From a virus, in IMG/VR virus record IMGVR_UViG_3300044970_001715, positions 1 to 38,322 of that record: a DNA stretch of 38,322 nucleotides; one strand, 5' to 3'. Below, one piece after another: positions 28,270-37,462 of this stretch. Every line of letters begins with the position of its first letter. Position 1 is the first letter of the stretch. Under the pieces are notes generated by a model. That model was not told the origin of the DNA, searched no databases, and saw nothing but the letters and a program-made list of their open reading frames with translations. The translations under genes were made by a program, and so were the position numbers.

Positions 28270-29027
28270 AGCAGGAAACAATCGACGCGATCGGCGCGCA
28301 TGCCGTTGACGAGTACCCTCGCGAATGCTGCGGGGTTGTGATCGTCGAAAAGGGGCGCGAGAAATACATTCGGTGCGCGAACGTCGCGACATCGAAAGCC
28401 GAACACTTCGCCATCTCCGGACGTGACTACGCCGCGGCAGAGGAGCGCGGAGAGATTGTCGCAATCGCGCACTCTCACATCGACGCGCCTCCGGTTCCGA
28501 GTGAGGCCGATCGCGTTTCGTGCGAGGAGCACGGCGTCCCATGGATCATCGTCTCCGTTCGCTCTGACGCCGGCAGGGTTGCCGCGGCGGAGTCCGTCGT
28601 TTTCGAGCCGCAAGGCTATTCCGCGCCGCTCGTCGGCCGCGATTTCGCGCATGGTGTCCTGGACTGCTACGCCATTGTGCGCGATTGGTACGCGCGTGAG
28701 CGCTCGATCGAGCTCCCGAATTTCCCCCGCCGTGACGGATGGTGGGATGCCGGCGAGAACCTCTACATGGACAATCTCGAAGCCGCAGGATTCGAGCGAG
28801 CAACGGGAGCGCTACAGGTTGGCGACGTTATCCTAATGCACGTCCGCAATCCTGCCGATGCGAACAAGCAAAGCCCGGACGCAATCCCCGGTGTCGCGAA
28901 TCATGCCGCCGTCTATATCGGAGATGGCGTCATGCTTCATCACCTTTACGGACGGCTCTCAAGTCGCGACGTTTACGGCGGCTACTGGCAAGAGGTCACG
29001 CGCTGCGTTGTCCGGAGGAAAGCATGA
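28266..29027 (+). CDS. Tail assembly protein K-like, JAMM peptidase plus NlpC/P60
   Basis: The product is 253 residues, coupled by ATGA. The N-terminal JAMM/MPN domain has E20 and the complete H69-S-H71-x7-S79-x2-D82 zinc motif. The C-terminal NlpC/P60 cysteine peptidase domain has C134 (VLDCYAIVRDWY), H213 (NHAAVYIG) and H225 or H226. Both active sites look intact. In lambda-type phages the protein helps tail-tip assembly and may cut peptidoglycan during infection. Confidence 0.88.
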   Translation: MKQETIDAIGAHAVDEYPRECCGVVIVEKGREKYIRCANVATSKAEHFAISGRDYAAAEERGEIVAIAHSHIDAPPVPSEADRVSCEEHGVPWIIVSVRSDAGRVAAAESVVFEPQGYSAPLVGRDFAHGVLDCYAIVRDWYARERSIELPNFPRRDGWWDAGENLYMDNLEAAGFERATGALQVGDVILMHVRNPADANKQSPDAIPGVANHAAVYIGDGVMLHHLYGRLSSRDVYGGYWQEVTRCVVRRKA

Positions 29028-29737
29028 GCGAAACGCTTCGGGTTGTTCGCCTCTACGGCAAGATGGGCGCCCGCTTCGGGCGTCGCTTCCTGTTGGCCGT
29101 GTCGTCTCCGGCCGAAGCCGTGCGCGCGCTTTGCTCCCAGCTTCCCGGGTTCGAGCAATACCTCATGGGCGCGAAAGACAAGGGGATCGGGTTCGCCGTT
29201 TTCGTCGGCCGCCGCAACCTGAGCGAGGGTCAGCTAATCGAGCCTACCGGGTCGGAGGAAATCAGGATCGCGCCGATCATCATGGGCGCGAAAAACGGAG
29301 GCGTTTTTCAGATCATCATGGGCGCCGTTTTGATCGTCGTCGGCGTTTTCATCACGGGGCTTTCATGGGGCGCCGCCGCGCCGATCGGATCGGCATTGAT
29401 CGGGATGGGTATCAGCATGATCGTCGGCGGAGTGATTCAGCTTTTGTCGCCGCAGCCGAAAGCGCCGAAAGCTCAGGATCGAGTGGACAATAAGCCGAGC
29501 TATGCGTTCAATGGTCCCCTCAATACCCAGGCGCAAGGCAACCCGGTTCCGGTTCTCTACGGCGAGCTTACGGTCGGCTCCGCCGTCATCTCTGCCGGTA
29601 TCAGCGTTCAGGACGGATTGACGGCGCCGACAGCGCCGCCGGCCGGCAGCGGTTCGTTTGGCGGCGGCGGCGGCGGCGGCAGCGCATGGTCGCGCATCAT
29701 TCGACAGATCATCGAAAACCAAAGCAACCCGACATGA
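29024..29737 (+). CDS. Tail assembly protein I-like
   Basis: The product is 237 residues, coupled by ATGA. The start is ubiquitin-like (TLRVVRLYGKMGARFGRRFLLAVSSPAEAVRALCSQLPGF). A hydrophobic hairpin follows at about 92-143 (FQIIMGAVLIVVGVFITGLSWGAAAPIGSALIGMGISMIVGG), then a polar C-terminal part with a glycine run (GSFGGGGGGGS). The order matches lambda I, needed to assemble the tip before J. The next gene is J. Confidence 0.85.
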   Translation: MSETLRVVRLYGKMGARFGRRFLLAVSSPAEAVRALCSQLPGFEQYLMGAKDKGIGFAVFVGRRNLSEGQLIEPTGSEEIRIAPIIMGAKNGGVFQIIMGAVLIVVGVFITGLSWGAAAPIGSALIGMGISMIVGGVIQLLSPQPKAPKAQDRVDNKPSYAFNGPLNTQAQGNPVPVLYGELTVGSAVISAGISVQDGLTAPTAPPAGSGSFGGGGGGGSAWSRIIRQIIENQSNPT

Positions 29738-32700
29738 CCGACAACGCTCACGAACTCGAACACGTCTCCGGCGCGAAGGGCGGGAGCCAGCAGTCGCGCA
29801 CGCCTGTCGAGTCTCCGGACTCGCTGCAAAGCCTGGCGATTGCAAGGATTCTCGACCTTGTGAGCGAGGGCGAAATCGAGGGCTTCGCCGATCCGGCGAA
29901 GCCGTTGACGTGCGTTTTTCTCGACGAGACGCCGCTCGCCAATCCTGACGGAAGCCTCAATTTCAAAAATGTTCATGTCGAGACGCGCGCCGGAACTCTG
30001 ACTCAAAGCTACATTCCGGGGTTCGCCAGCGTCGAAAACGAAATCGCAATCGCCGTCGAGTTCAAGGCGTCGCAGTCCTGGACGCGCGCTTTCACGAATC
30101 TAAACCTATCGGCCGTGAATGTCCGCCTGAGCGTTCCGGCACTGACGAAGCAAAACACCTCGAACGGTGACATTACCGGGCACACGGTTTCGTATTTGAT
30201 CGAGGTCGCGACGGACGGCGGCGCTTTTCAAGAGGCCGTGTGGGGCGCGTTCTCCGGAAAGACCACGACGAAATATGAGCGCCGGCACCGGATCGACCTT
30301 CCGCGCGCGCTTACCGGATGGACGATCCGAGTTCGCCGACTCACCGCAGACACGACGGCGAGCAACATACAGGACGCGACGTTCGTCGAGAGCGTGACTG
30401 AGGTCATCGACGCGAAGCTCCGCTATCCGATGAGCGCGCTCGTCGGCATCACTGTTGACGCTTCGCAGTTCCGCAACATCCCGACGCGCGGCTATAGGCT
30501 TCGCGGTCGCCGCGTTCGAGTTCCGTCGAATTACAACCCGACAACGCGCGTCTATACCGGGATATGGGACGGAACATTCATGCCGGCATGGACGAACAAT
30601 CCGGCGTGGGTCTACCTCGACATGGTGACGCATCGTCGCTATGGCCTCGGGCATATCGTTTCCGATGCGATGGTCGATAAGTGGTCGCTCTACAAAATAG
30701 CGCGCTACTGCGACGAGCTCGTTCCCGATGGGAAGGGCGGAACGGAGCCGCGCTTTCACTGCAACCTGTACCTACAGCAGCGCGCGGAGGCTTATCGCGT
30801 GTTGCAGGATATGGCGAGCATCTTCCGCGGCATCGCGTTTTGGACCGGCGGAAGCATCATCGCCGCCGCGGACATCCCGCAAGACCCCGTCTATACCTAC
30901 ACGAACGCGAACGTCGTCGAGGGTCAGTTCACCTATTCCGGCAGCGCGAAGCGCGCGCGGCACACGGTCGCGCTTGTGGCCTGGTCCGATCCCGACGACT
31001 TCGGGCGGGCGAAAGTCGAATACGTCGAGGATGATGAGGCTGTCGCGCGCTACGGCGTGATTCCGACCGAAGTCACCGCGATCGGCGCGACTTCGCAAGG
31101 CATGGCGCGTCGCATCGGAAAATGGATTCTCCTCACGGAAAAGCTCGAAACCGATACGGTCACGTTTTCGATCGGGCTCGATGGTACGTTCGCGGTTCCT
31201 GGTCAAGTCGTCCGCATCGCCGACGAGAAGCGGGCGGGGAAGCGCATAGGCGGGCGCGTGTCGGGTTCGCCAGCCCTCGACACGATCATTCTCGATCGGC
31301 TCCCTGAGCCCGCTCCGGCGGCCGGGGACACTCTCACGCTCATCCTCCCGGCCGGAACCCCGGAGACTCGCGTCATTGCGAGTGTCGATTCGATTGCGGG
31401 ATCAGTCTCGACGACGGCGCCGTTCACCTCGGCGCCGGTCGATGGTGGAATCTGGACGATCGAGAGCGCCGCATTGCAGGCGCAGCTATTCAGGATCATC
31501 AGCGTCGTCGAGGGTGAAGGGTTGACCTTCACCGTCACGGCGCTACAGCACAACGCGAGCAAGTTCGCGGCCGTCGATTTCGACGAGCCGGTTCAGGTTC
31601 CGCCGACGAGCGTGATCCCTTCGCCCGTTGTCCCGGCGCCGACCGGCGTGACTCTTGCGTTTTTCGAGCGGGCGAGCGAGTACATCGCGCAGCCCGTCAT
31701 CCGTTCGGATTGGGACGCGATCCCCGGCGCCGTCGCGTATCAGGTGCAATGGCGAAAGGATGACGGCGAGTGGTCATCTCCGCAGCGGACGAGCTCGAAC
31801 TCTGCGGAGTTCGAGAACGCATTCCCGGGGACGTACAGGATCAGCGTTGCGACGGTATGGGTTGGCGGCCGTGTCTCGCCGCCGACCATCCCCGCGGCGC
31901 TCGTCGTCGAAAGCACGGTTCCGCCGACGTATGTCGAATACATCGGGACCGTTGCGAGCGACGCGCTACTCGCCGCCGCAAACGCTCAAGCCGCGGCAGA
32001 CGGGACCATCGACATTTTCCGGCAGGAATCCGCGCCGACTGTCGCGAAGTTCGGCGACTACTGGCAGCGAGTCAGCACCGGGCAATGGTACGTCAACACC
32101 AGCACGGGCAGCACGCCGGCATGGTCGGACGCAACCGACACCAGAATTCCGGAATCGCTCACGGCTGCGTCAAACGCTCAGGCGACAGCGAACTCGAAAA
32201 ACCGGATTCACTACAGCGAGACGCAACCCGCCTCGGGGTATCAGCTTTTCGACCTTTGGGTTAAGCCGTCAACGGAGGAAATCTTCCAATACAACGGGAG
32301 CGGATGGTCGAAGGTCGCCGAGAACTCTCAATCGCACCTCACGCGCTACGTCGCGAATCCGAGTTTCGAGCTCCCGCTCAGTGTCGGATGGTTCGATGTC
32401 TACGGCAACGGCGCTACGGGGTGGTACACGGAAGCCGGCGGATTCACCGGATCGCGTCGCCTGGTGAAGTATGCCGGCGTGAACGGAAGCTCCGGGCTAT
32501 TTCAGCAGGCCGCCGCGGGCGGACTGGCGATGCCTGTCTCAGCGGGGCAGCGCGTCAGCGTTGTCTATACGGCATGGTGCAACGGGGTGAGCGCTGGCGA
32601 GCTCGCAATCGGCGCAGCGTTCTACGATTCCACGGGCGCCAATGTCAACAATGACAGTTGGGCGCCTGGCGCAACCGGGAACGTCAGCGCCGCGATCGGC

Positions 32701-34872
32701 ACGGGCGGGACATGGAAAACCTTCCGGAAGGTCATCACCGCGCCCGCCAACGCACAGAGCGCGCGCCTTGTCATTGCGGCTCATGGCTATGCCGGCATCG
32801 GCGCATGGGCGATCGATAACGTCAGCATCGCGCCGGAGCTTCAAAGCCTCGACGAGATTCCGAACGGCGCGACGAATAGCTCCGTCCTGACTTCGCAGGT
32901 TCAAAACGGCGTGTTGCCGCCGTACAGCTTCGGCGAGGAACTCGTCGGGAACGGATCATTCGAGCTCGTCGCAGCCGGCGGCGGATCGGCCTCCGCTGCG
33001 GTTGGCGCGGTCATGGCGGACGGCTGGCAGATTCTTGAGGTCGGCGGGACGCTGCAATTCACGGCGGCCGTCGAGGCGAACAATTCTCCGCGAACCGGCA
33101 TCCGCGCGCAGTTCATCGGGAACGAAGCCGGCAACGCATCTCCCGGCTATAACTATACGATCGTCGGCACAAAGCAGACGTTCCCAACTGCCGAAGGCGA
33201 GCGCTTCATCATCCGCACCGGAATTCGGGAGGACTACGCGGCGGCGATCCCTGCGAACATCACGCGCGAGGTGTTCGTCGGGCTCAGGTTCTACACTGCG
33301 GCCGGCGCCTATGTCGGGCAGGGCGGCGCCCTGTATCAGGACACGTCTGCGAGCGGACGAAACATTCCGAGCGCGATGAGCGTGACGAGTGGGCGCGTGG
33401 AGAAAACGCTCGTCGCTCCGGCCGGCGCCGCTATTGCTCGCCCTATTTTCTACGTCGCCGCGATCAATTCGACGGGCGCGCCGATCGCGTGCGCGTGGGC
33501 GGTCACGCATGTTCGCATCGACGATTTCAGCGCGCGCCGGATCAGTTCCGCATCGACCGGCGCAAACATGCTTCGGAATTCGGAGTTTGGCCTCGGCGCT
33601 ACCGCATGGGGCAACGTCGGGACCATCACCTCCGTTCAGGACGGGAAGCGGATGACCTATGGTCCGCTCGGGGCTGGCGCTACTGCGGTCCCGTATCAGG
33701 ACGTGACTTTCGCGACAACGCTTCCGAAGGGCTCACCTCTCTCGGCGAGCGTTGAAGTGATCCTCGGCGGGCTTGCCGCGGACGCGCAAGCCTATCTCGA
33801 AATTCAGACGAATAGCCCTACCGCGGGATGGCGTTCGCTTGGATACTCGAACATCGTTCGCGCCGCGAACCTTGCCTCGAACGGGATTGCGAAGCTCGAA
33901 ATTAACGGCGTCGAGATTGTCGATGCCGACATCAACACCGTTCGATGGTTGACCGTGTTCGTCGGCGCCGCGTCGAGTTGTCAGTTCCGAAAGCCGAAGC
34001 TCGAACGCGGCCTCATCGTGACGCCGTATGTCGAGGATGAGGCCGGCGTCTATGGAACTGAGCTCACTCAGCGCGGATCGCGGCGACTCCTCGGCGGACC
34101 GCGGAACATTCCGGTCGGGCAGACAATGGGCGCCGGCAGCATTCGGACGACGACAGCGCTCTCCGCGAACTCGTCGGGACAAGTCAGCGTCGCCGCGCAT
34201 AGCGTCGAATTGAACGGAGAGACGGTCAGCTATTCGGCCGTCTCGAATGCCGTCGTCGGCTTGACGCAAAATTTGACATACGTCATCTACACGCTCGACC
34301 CCTATGCGGACGGCGGATCGCGCACCTGGTATGCGGCGGCGACATACCTCGCGGCGCAGACGGCAGGCGAGGGCGTCGTCATCGCTGGCGAAATCCTGAT
34401 TCCGACATCGGGGACATCGACCGGCGGACAAGGCGGCAACGGCGACCCCGGCGATTTCTGCGTCGGGATGGATACGGTTCTCCCGGATGGCCGTCTCGTC
34501 AGAGAGCTCCGCCCCGGCGACCTGGTGCCGTGCGTCGATGTCACTGCGCCCGTTCTCTGTGTCGAGATGCATCCTGTCGTGTCGATCGACTTCGGCGCCG
34601 AGCTCTGCTATCGGCTTGTCTCCGACTGCGGCGCGTCTATCGTGCAATCGGCATCGACCCCGATGACGATCCCGGACGGCCGCACGCTGCGAACGCCTGA
34701 GATGTTCGGCCGCCCCGTGGTGAATGGCGGGCTCGAAACGCGGCAGGTCTGCGACCTTGTTCGCCTCGACGTGCGGCCGGTGGTTAAACTCAATGTCGGC
34801 GGCCGAATGTATCTCGCCGGAGAGCGAGCGGAAGCGACGCTCGCAACCCATAACGCAAACGCAAAACCCTGA
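29734..34872 (+). CDS. Tail tip attachment protein J (host specificity) with C-terminal Hint-like domain
   Basis: The product is 1712 residues from ATG 29734 (ATGA). Residues 1-600 are the conserved J core (SLQSLAIARILDLVSEGEIEGF, RYPMSALVGITVDASQFRNIPTRGYRLRGRRVRVPSNYNP, YLDMVTHRRYGLG). A fibronectin type III-like unit follows at about 634-725. Three beta-sandwich modules, each starting NxSFE- or NSEFG-like at about 874, 1072 and 1281, resemble carbohydrate-binding modules. The last 137 residues begin C1576 (CVGMDTVLPDGRLVRELRPGDLV) and end THNANAKP, a Hint/intein-like arrangement with H1706-N1707. It binds the host receptor and triggers ejection. Confidence 0.85.
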   Translation: MTDNAHELEHVSGAKGGSQQSRTPVESPDSLQSLAIARILDLVSEGEIEGFADPAKPLTCVFLDETPLANPDGSLNFKNVHVETRAGTLTQSYIPGFASVENEIAIAVEFKASQSWTRAFTNLNLSAVNVRLSVPALTKQNTSNGDITGHTVSYLIEVATDGGAFQEAVWGAFSGKTTTKYERRHRIDLPRALTGWTIRVRRLTADTTASNIQDATFVESVTEVIDAKLRYPMSALVGITVDASQFRNIPTRGYRLRGRRVRVPSNYNPTTRVYTGIWDGTFMPAWTNNPAWVYLDMVTHRRYGLGHIVSDAMVDKWSLYKIARYCDELVPDGKGGTEPRFHCNLYLQQRAEAYRVLQDMASIFRGIAFWTGGSIIAAADIPQDPVYTYTNANVVEGQFTYSGSAKRARHTVALVAWSDPDDFGRAKVEYVEDDEAVARYGVIPTEVTAIGATSQGMARRIGKWILLTEKLETDTVTFSIGLDGTFAVPGQVVRIADEKRAGKRIGGRVSGSPALDTIILDRLPEPAPAAGDTLTLILPAGTPETRVIASVDSIAGSVSTTAPFTSAPVDGGIWTIESAALQAQLFRIISVVEGEGLTFTVTALQHNASKFAAVDFDEPVQVPPTSVIPSPVVPAPTGVTLAFFERASEYIAQPVIRSDWDAIPGAVAYQVQWRKDDGEWSSPQRTSSNSAEFENAFPGTYRISVATVWVGGRVSPPTIPAALVVESTVPPTYVEYIGTVASDALLAAANAQAAADGTIDIFRQESAPTVAKFGDYWQRVSTGQWYVNTSTGSTPAWSDATDTRIPESLTAASNAQATANSKNRIHYSETQPASGYQLFDLWVKPSTEEIFQYNGSGWSKVAENSQSHLTRYVANPSFELPLSVGWFDVYGNGATGWYTEAGGFTGSRRLVKYAGVNGSSGLFQQAAAGGLAMPVSAGQRVSVVYTAWCNGVSAGELAIGAAFYDSTGANVNNDSWAPGATGNVSAAIGTGGTWKTFRKVITAPANAQSARLVIAAHGYAGIGAWAIDNVSIAPELQSLDEIPNGATNSSVLTSQVQNGVLPPYSFGEELVGNGSFELVAAGGGSASAAVGAVMADGWQILEVGGTLQFTAAVEANNSPRTGIRAQFIGNEAGNASPGYNYTIVGTKQTFPTAEGERFIIRTGIREDYAAAIPANITREVFVGLRFYTAAGAYVGQGGALYQDTSASGRNIPSAMSVTSGRVEKTLVAPAGAAIARPIFYVAAINSTGAPIACAWAVTHVRIDDFSARRISSASTGANMLRNSEFGLGATAWGNVGTITSVQDGKRMTYGPLGAGATAVPYQDVTFATTLPKGSPLSASVEVILGGLAADAQAYLEIQTNSPTAGWRSLGYSNIVRAANLASNGIAKLEINGVEIVDADINTVRWLTVFVGAASSCQFRKPKLERGLIVTPYVEDEAGVYGTELTQRGSRRLLGGPRNIPVGQTMGAGSIRTTTALSANSSGQVSVAAHSVELNGETVSYSAVSNAVVGLTQNLTYVIYTLDPYADGGSRTWYAAATYLAAQTAGEGVVIAGEILIPTSGTSTGGQGGNGDPGDFCVGMDTVLPDGRLVRELRPGDLVPCVDVTAPVLCVEMHPVVSIDFGAELCYRLVSDCGASIVQSASTPMTIPDGRTLRTPEMFGRPVVNGGLETRQVCDLVRLDVRPVVKLNVGGRMYLAGERAEATLATHNANAKP

Positions 34873-34882
34873 GGGCTCAGCG

Positions 34883-35428
34883 ATGGAAAGAATCAAGCTC
34901 CCGACGTACCCGGAGAAAGTCCCCGACCATATCGAGGTCCGGGATTACCGGCTCGACAGCGGCCGTTACGCGCGCGTCCGGATGACGATCGCCGTCCGCG
35001 AGCTCGCCAACGGCGAGCGCATGGTCGAGCTCTCCGGGCAGGCTTTCGAGATGACGGCCGAAGGTGTCCCGGCGCTGTCGCCCATCGGCGAGCCGTCCCG
35101 GTGCGGAAGCTCGTCGAGCTCGGCGTCGGCGTCGGCTTTCGGAAAGACGGTCGCGATCGATGATGCATGGCTCCCGCTCCCGATCCTGTTCGATCCTTCC
35201 GAGCCGGGCGATGTCGAGACGGTCGATGCGATCCCCTCGGCTCCGGGTGTGCGCTACGGCGCGCGCGTGTACGTCGTGCCCGAGGCGCGCGTCTACGCCT
35301 GGACGGAAGGTTTCGCCGACACCTTCGCGCGGACGAAGGTCGCGGACCTCGAAACCGTGATCGCGAACTCGAACCCGCTCTCCGGCTTTTTCCGCCGCAG
35401 CGATGCGACGGCCGGGGGCTCGGCGTGA
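34883..35428 (+). CDS. Hypothetical protein downstream of J
   Basis: The product is 181 residues from ATG 34883. The N-terminal part is beta-rich (HIEVRDYRLDSGRYARVRMTIAVRELANGERMVELSGQAFEMT). A serine run at 73-82 (CGSSSSSASASA) acts as linker, then a second globular part follows (RYGARVYVVPEARVYAWTEGFADTF). No known domain. Position after J in the late transcript suggests a virion or tail-tip accessory protein; codon use matches that of its neighbours. Function unknown. Confidence 0.6.
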   Translation: MERIKLPTYPEKVPDHIEVRDYRLDSGRYARVRMTIAVRELANGERMVELSGQAFEMTAEGVPALSPIGEPSRCGSSSSSASASAFGKTVAIDDAWLPLPILFDPSEPGDVETVDAIPSAPGVRYGARVYVVPEARVYAWTEGFADTFARTKVADLETVIANSNPLSGFFRRSDATAGGSA

Positions 35429-35940
35429 CGGCTGTCCGTGTCGAGGTGCCGGGCACGCCGGCAGGCGCCGAGAACTTCCGGCTCCCGGATGGTCGGGTTT
35501 TCCGCGTGTTGCTTCGGCTACTGACTCCGCCGGAAAAGCTCGCGACCGCCGCTGAGGTCGAGGTCGAGACGGAAGCTGTCGAGGTGACGGCCTCAGGCGA
35601 GTTCGTCGTCGAGGCCGGCGCTCCGGTGGTGTTGCCGCGGCGGCGGGCGATCGTCCCGCTCGAACGTGTCCGCGCCGGCCTGGACACCATGCGCCCGGGG
35701 TGGCGTCGGTTGCCGCTGGCGGGCGCGGCCCTGGCGGCGGAGCTCGATCGCCTGCCGAACTCGATCGATGAGCCCGAGCTCGCCGAGCCCGGCGACCGGA
35801 TCAGAAAGGGCGGCGCCGTGTTCGAGTACGGGCTCGGCGTCTATGCCGACATCCGCGAGGGCCGGCTCCGGGAGGTTCCGGCGGCGGCCCTGAGCGACAC
35901 CTCCTCGGATGCCCCGTCTGTCGATTCCCTGAGGCCGTGA
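35425..35940 (+). CDS. Hypothetical protein, last rightward gene
   Basis: The product is 171 residues. GTG 35425 overlaps the previous stop as GTGA. An acidic, valine-rich beta part (KLATAAEVEVETEAVEVTASGEFVVEAGAPVVL) is followed by arginine-rich helices (RRRAIVPLERVRAGLDTMRPGWRRLPLAGAAL) and a final EYGLGVYADIREG stretch. No family recognised. A structural role is possible. It ends 35 bases before a terminator that faces the opposite way, so its transcript meets the leftward block head-on. Confidence 0.6.
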   Translation: MTAVRVEVPGTPAGAENFRLPDGRVFRVLLRLLTPPEKLATAAEVEVETEAVEVTASGEFVVEAGAPVVLPRRRAIVPLERVRAGLDTMRPGWRRLPLAGAALAAELDRLPNSIDEPELAEPGDRIRKGGAVFEYGLGVYADIREGRLREVPAAALSDTSSDAPSVDSLRP

Positions 35941-35974
35941 GAGGCGCGCCGGAAAATCCGGTGTAGGGGTAGCT

Positions 35975-36004
35975 AAAAAAAGAGCGGCCCTCAGCGGGCC
36001 GCTC
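35975..36004 (-). terminator. Intrinsic terminator of the leftward block
   Basis: GAGCGGCCC-TCAGC-GGGCCGCTC is a perfect 9-bp stem. On the minus strand it is followed by TTTTTTT (35981-35975), so it ends the leftward transcript coming from 36036. On the plus strand the A run precedes the hairpin, and it may also help to stop rightward transcripts. Confidence 0.9.
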
Positions 36005-36035
36005 CGTTCGTTCTACGGCATGCGCCGCGGCTGAA

Positions 36036-36494
36036 TCATCCCGCTTCGTGATTGACCGAATAGAACCCGTCAACATCGACGCCGACCGGCGTCGAGCTCG
36101 GCGCCTTGTCCACGACATAGGCGCCGGGCGCGTGGAGCGCGATGACCGGCCGCGCTTTCGTGAGCTCCGCCATGAGCGTCAAGCCGCCGGCCGTGTTGAC
36201 CTTGTAGACGGCGGCGCGGGCATCGTCGGGCAAGCCGTCGAGGTCGGCCGGGAGGGCGCCGTCCGTGCCAACCCCGGGCAGGGCGGAGACGAGCGAAAGC
36301 GTGACCTCCGCCGGAGCCGCGGCCCAACTCGGGGCATCGGCTGGCATCGGCGGCGCGATCGGCCGGGGATAGACGCGGATCGGAATCCCGTTCGGCTCGC
36401 CTTCGGCGACGAGTTCGGGCGGTCGCGCCGACAGCGCGCGCAGCGTGGTCGGGAGGATCAGCGACCCGGTGTAAAACGGTGTTTCGTATGGCAT
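36036..36494 (-). CDS. Hypothetical protein, last gene of the leftward block
   Basis: The product is 152 residues from ATG 36494, with AGGGA upstream. An alternative start at 36575 overlaps the previous stop (ATGA) and would add 27 basic residues encoded across a strong hairpin (36525-36549), so I prefer 36494. The N-terminal half is proline-rich (MPYETPFYTGSLILPTTLRALSARPP... VYPRPIAPPMPADAPSW). The C-terminal half is mixed with a valine/aspartate-rich end. No family recognised. Confidence 0.6.
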   Translation of the reverse strand: MPYETPFYTGSLILPTTLRALSARPPELVAEGEPNGIPIRVYPRPIAPPMPADAPSWAAAPAEVTLSLVSALPGVGTDGALPADLDGLPDDARAAVYKVNTAGGLTLMAELTKARPVIALHAPGAYVVDKAPSSTPVGVDVDGFYSVNHEAG

Positions 36495-36524
36495 GAGAGT
36501 TCGTCCCTGGCGGAAGGTTGGAAC

Positions 36525-36549
36525 GCGCGCCGCCCCGCCTGCGGCGCGC
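36525..36549 (-). other. Leader hairpin upstream of the last leftward gene
   Basis: GCGCGCCGC and GCGGCGCGC form a perfect 9-bp stem with a 7-base loop, between two leftward genes. It may separate their translation or processing; no T run follows. Confidence 0.5.
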
Positions 36550-36571
36550 GCCGTTTCAATCTTTCGAGCGG

Positions 36572-37462
36572 TCATGCTCGATCGCGACGCCTTCCGAAGT
36601 GGTCGCGGAAAGACTCGCCGTCTTTCGACCAGCAGTAAGAGCCCGACGCTTCGGAAGGCAGGCGCCCGAGGCTTTGGTCCCAGGGGCGCCCGAGGAGGAT
36701 CGCGATGAGATGCCGGAGCATCGTCACGGCCTGGTCGCGATCGAACTCGACCAGCTTCCGCGCGAGCTCATCGGATCGGAGTCCCGTCACCTGGAAGCCG
36801 CGCGGAGTGGAAGTCTCGCTCCCGAACGATCCCGCGGGCGGCGGCTCGATCCCTCGCGCTTCGCAGCGCGAGCGGAGCTCATCCTCGACGCTCTGAATCG
36901 ACCGGCGTTGACGAGCCCAGCCGGCCGCGCCGATTTCGATATGCTCGACGACGATCATCTCCGGGAGCTCGCCGCTGTTCGCCGCGCGCGCGAGGTAGGC
37001 GTTCGCCCGTTCCTCGGCGATCGTGATCGCTTCGCGGTAGGCGCCCCATGATCCGCCGTTCGCGAGCGCTTCGGAGACGCGCGCCTCCTCCTCCGGCGAG
37101 ATGTCGTCGAGGTCGCGGACAACGGCGCGGAGCTCGCCGCGGAGAACGGCAGCGAGGCGCTCGAACCCGCGGCGCGACGGCGGCGGGATTCCTGCGGCGC
37201 GCTCGGCGGCAGCGCGGACGCCGGGAGCCTTGAACGATTCCGGCGCGATCGGCTCCGGGGTATTTGATCCGATGAGGGCGCCGAGCCGGCGCCATTCGGA
37301 AAGCTCGCTCGAACCGGCATCGGCGCCGGCTTCCGCGGCCTGGTGGTGATAGTGCAGGATCGCGAACTCGCGGCGCGTGATCGCGACGGAGTCGGCGTCG
37401 CGGCGGAGCCCGCCGTTCTCGAACCGGAGCCGCAGCTTTTCGAGGGTTTCGGAGACGCTCAT
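36572..37462 (-). CDS. Hypothetical protein, leftward block
   Basis: The product is 296 residues. I place the start at ATG 37462, which overlaps the previous stop as ATGA; the longer frame to 37624 would lie in the preceding gene. It is mainly helical and charged: EKLRLRFENGGLRRDADSVAITRREFAILHYHHQAAEAG at the N terminus, a long EEEARVSEALANGGSWGAYREAITIAEERANAYLARAAN helix in the middle, and RSDELARKLVEFDRDQAVTMLRHLIAILLGRPWDQS near the end. No known domain. Largest product of the leftward block and without cysteine-rich or membrane parts. Confidence 0.65.
   Translation of the reverse strand: MSVSETLEKLRLRFENGGLRRDADSVAITRREFAILHYHHQAAEAGADAGSSELSEWRRLGALIGSNTPEPIAPESFKAPGVRAAAERAAGIPPPSRRGFERLAAVLRGELRAVVRDLDDISPEEEARVSEALANGGSWGAYREAITIAEERANAYLARAANSGELPEMIVVEHIEIGAAGWARQRRSIQSVEDELRSRCEARGIEPPPAGSFGSETSTPRGFQVTGLRSDELARKLVEFDRDQAVTMLRHLIAILLGRPWDQSLGRLPSEASGSYCWSKDGESFRDHFGRRRDRA

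Noticed and set aside
33733-34896. 387-codon open frame antisense to the end of J
   Set aside because: It mirrors the codon bias of J and has no promoter or partner genes on that strand.
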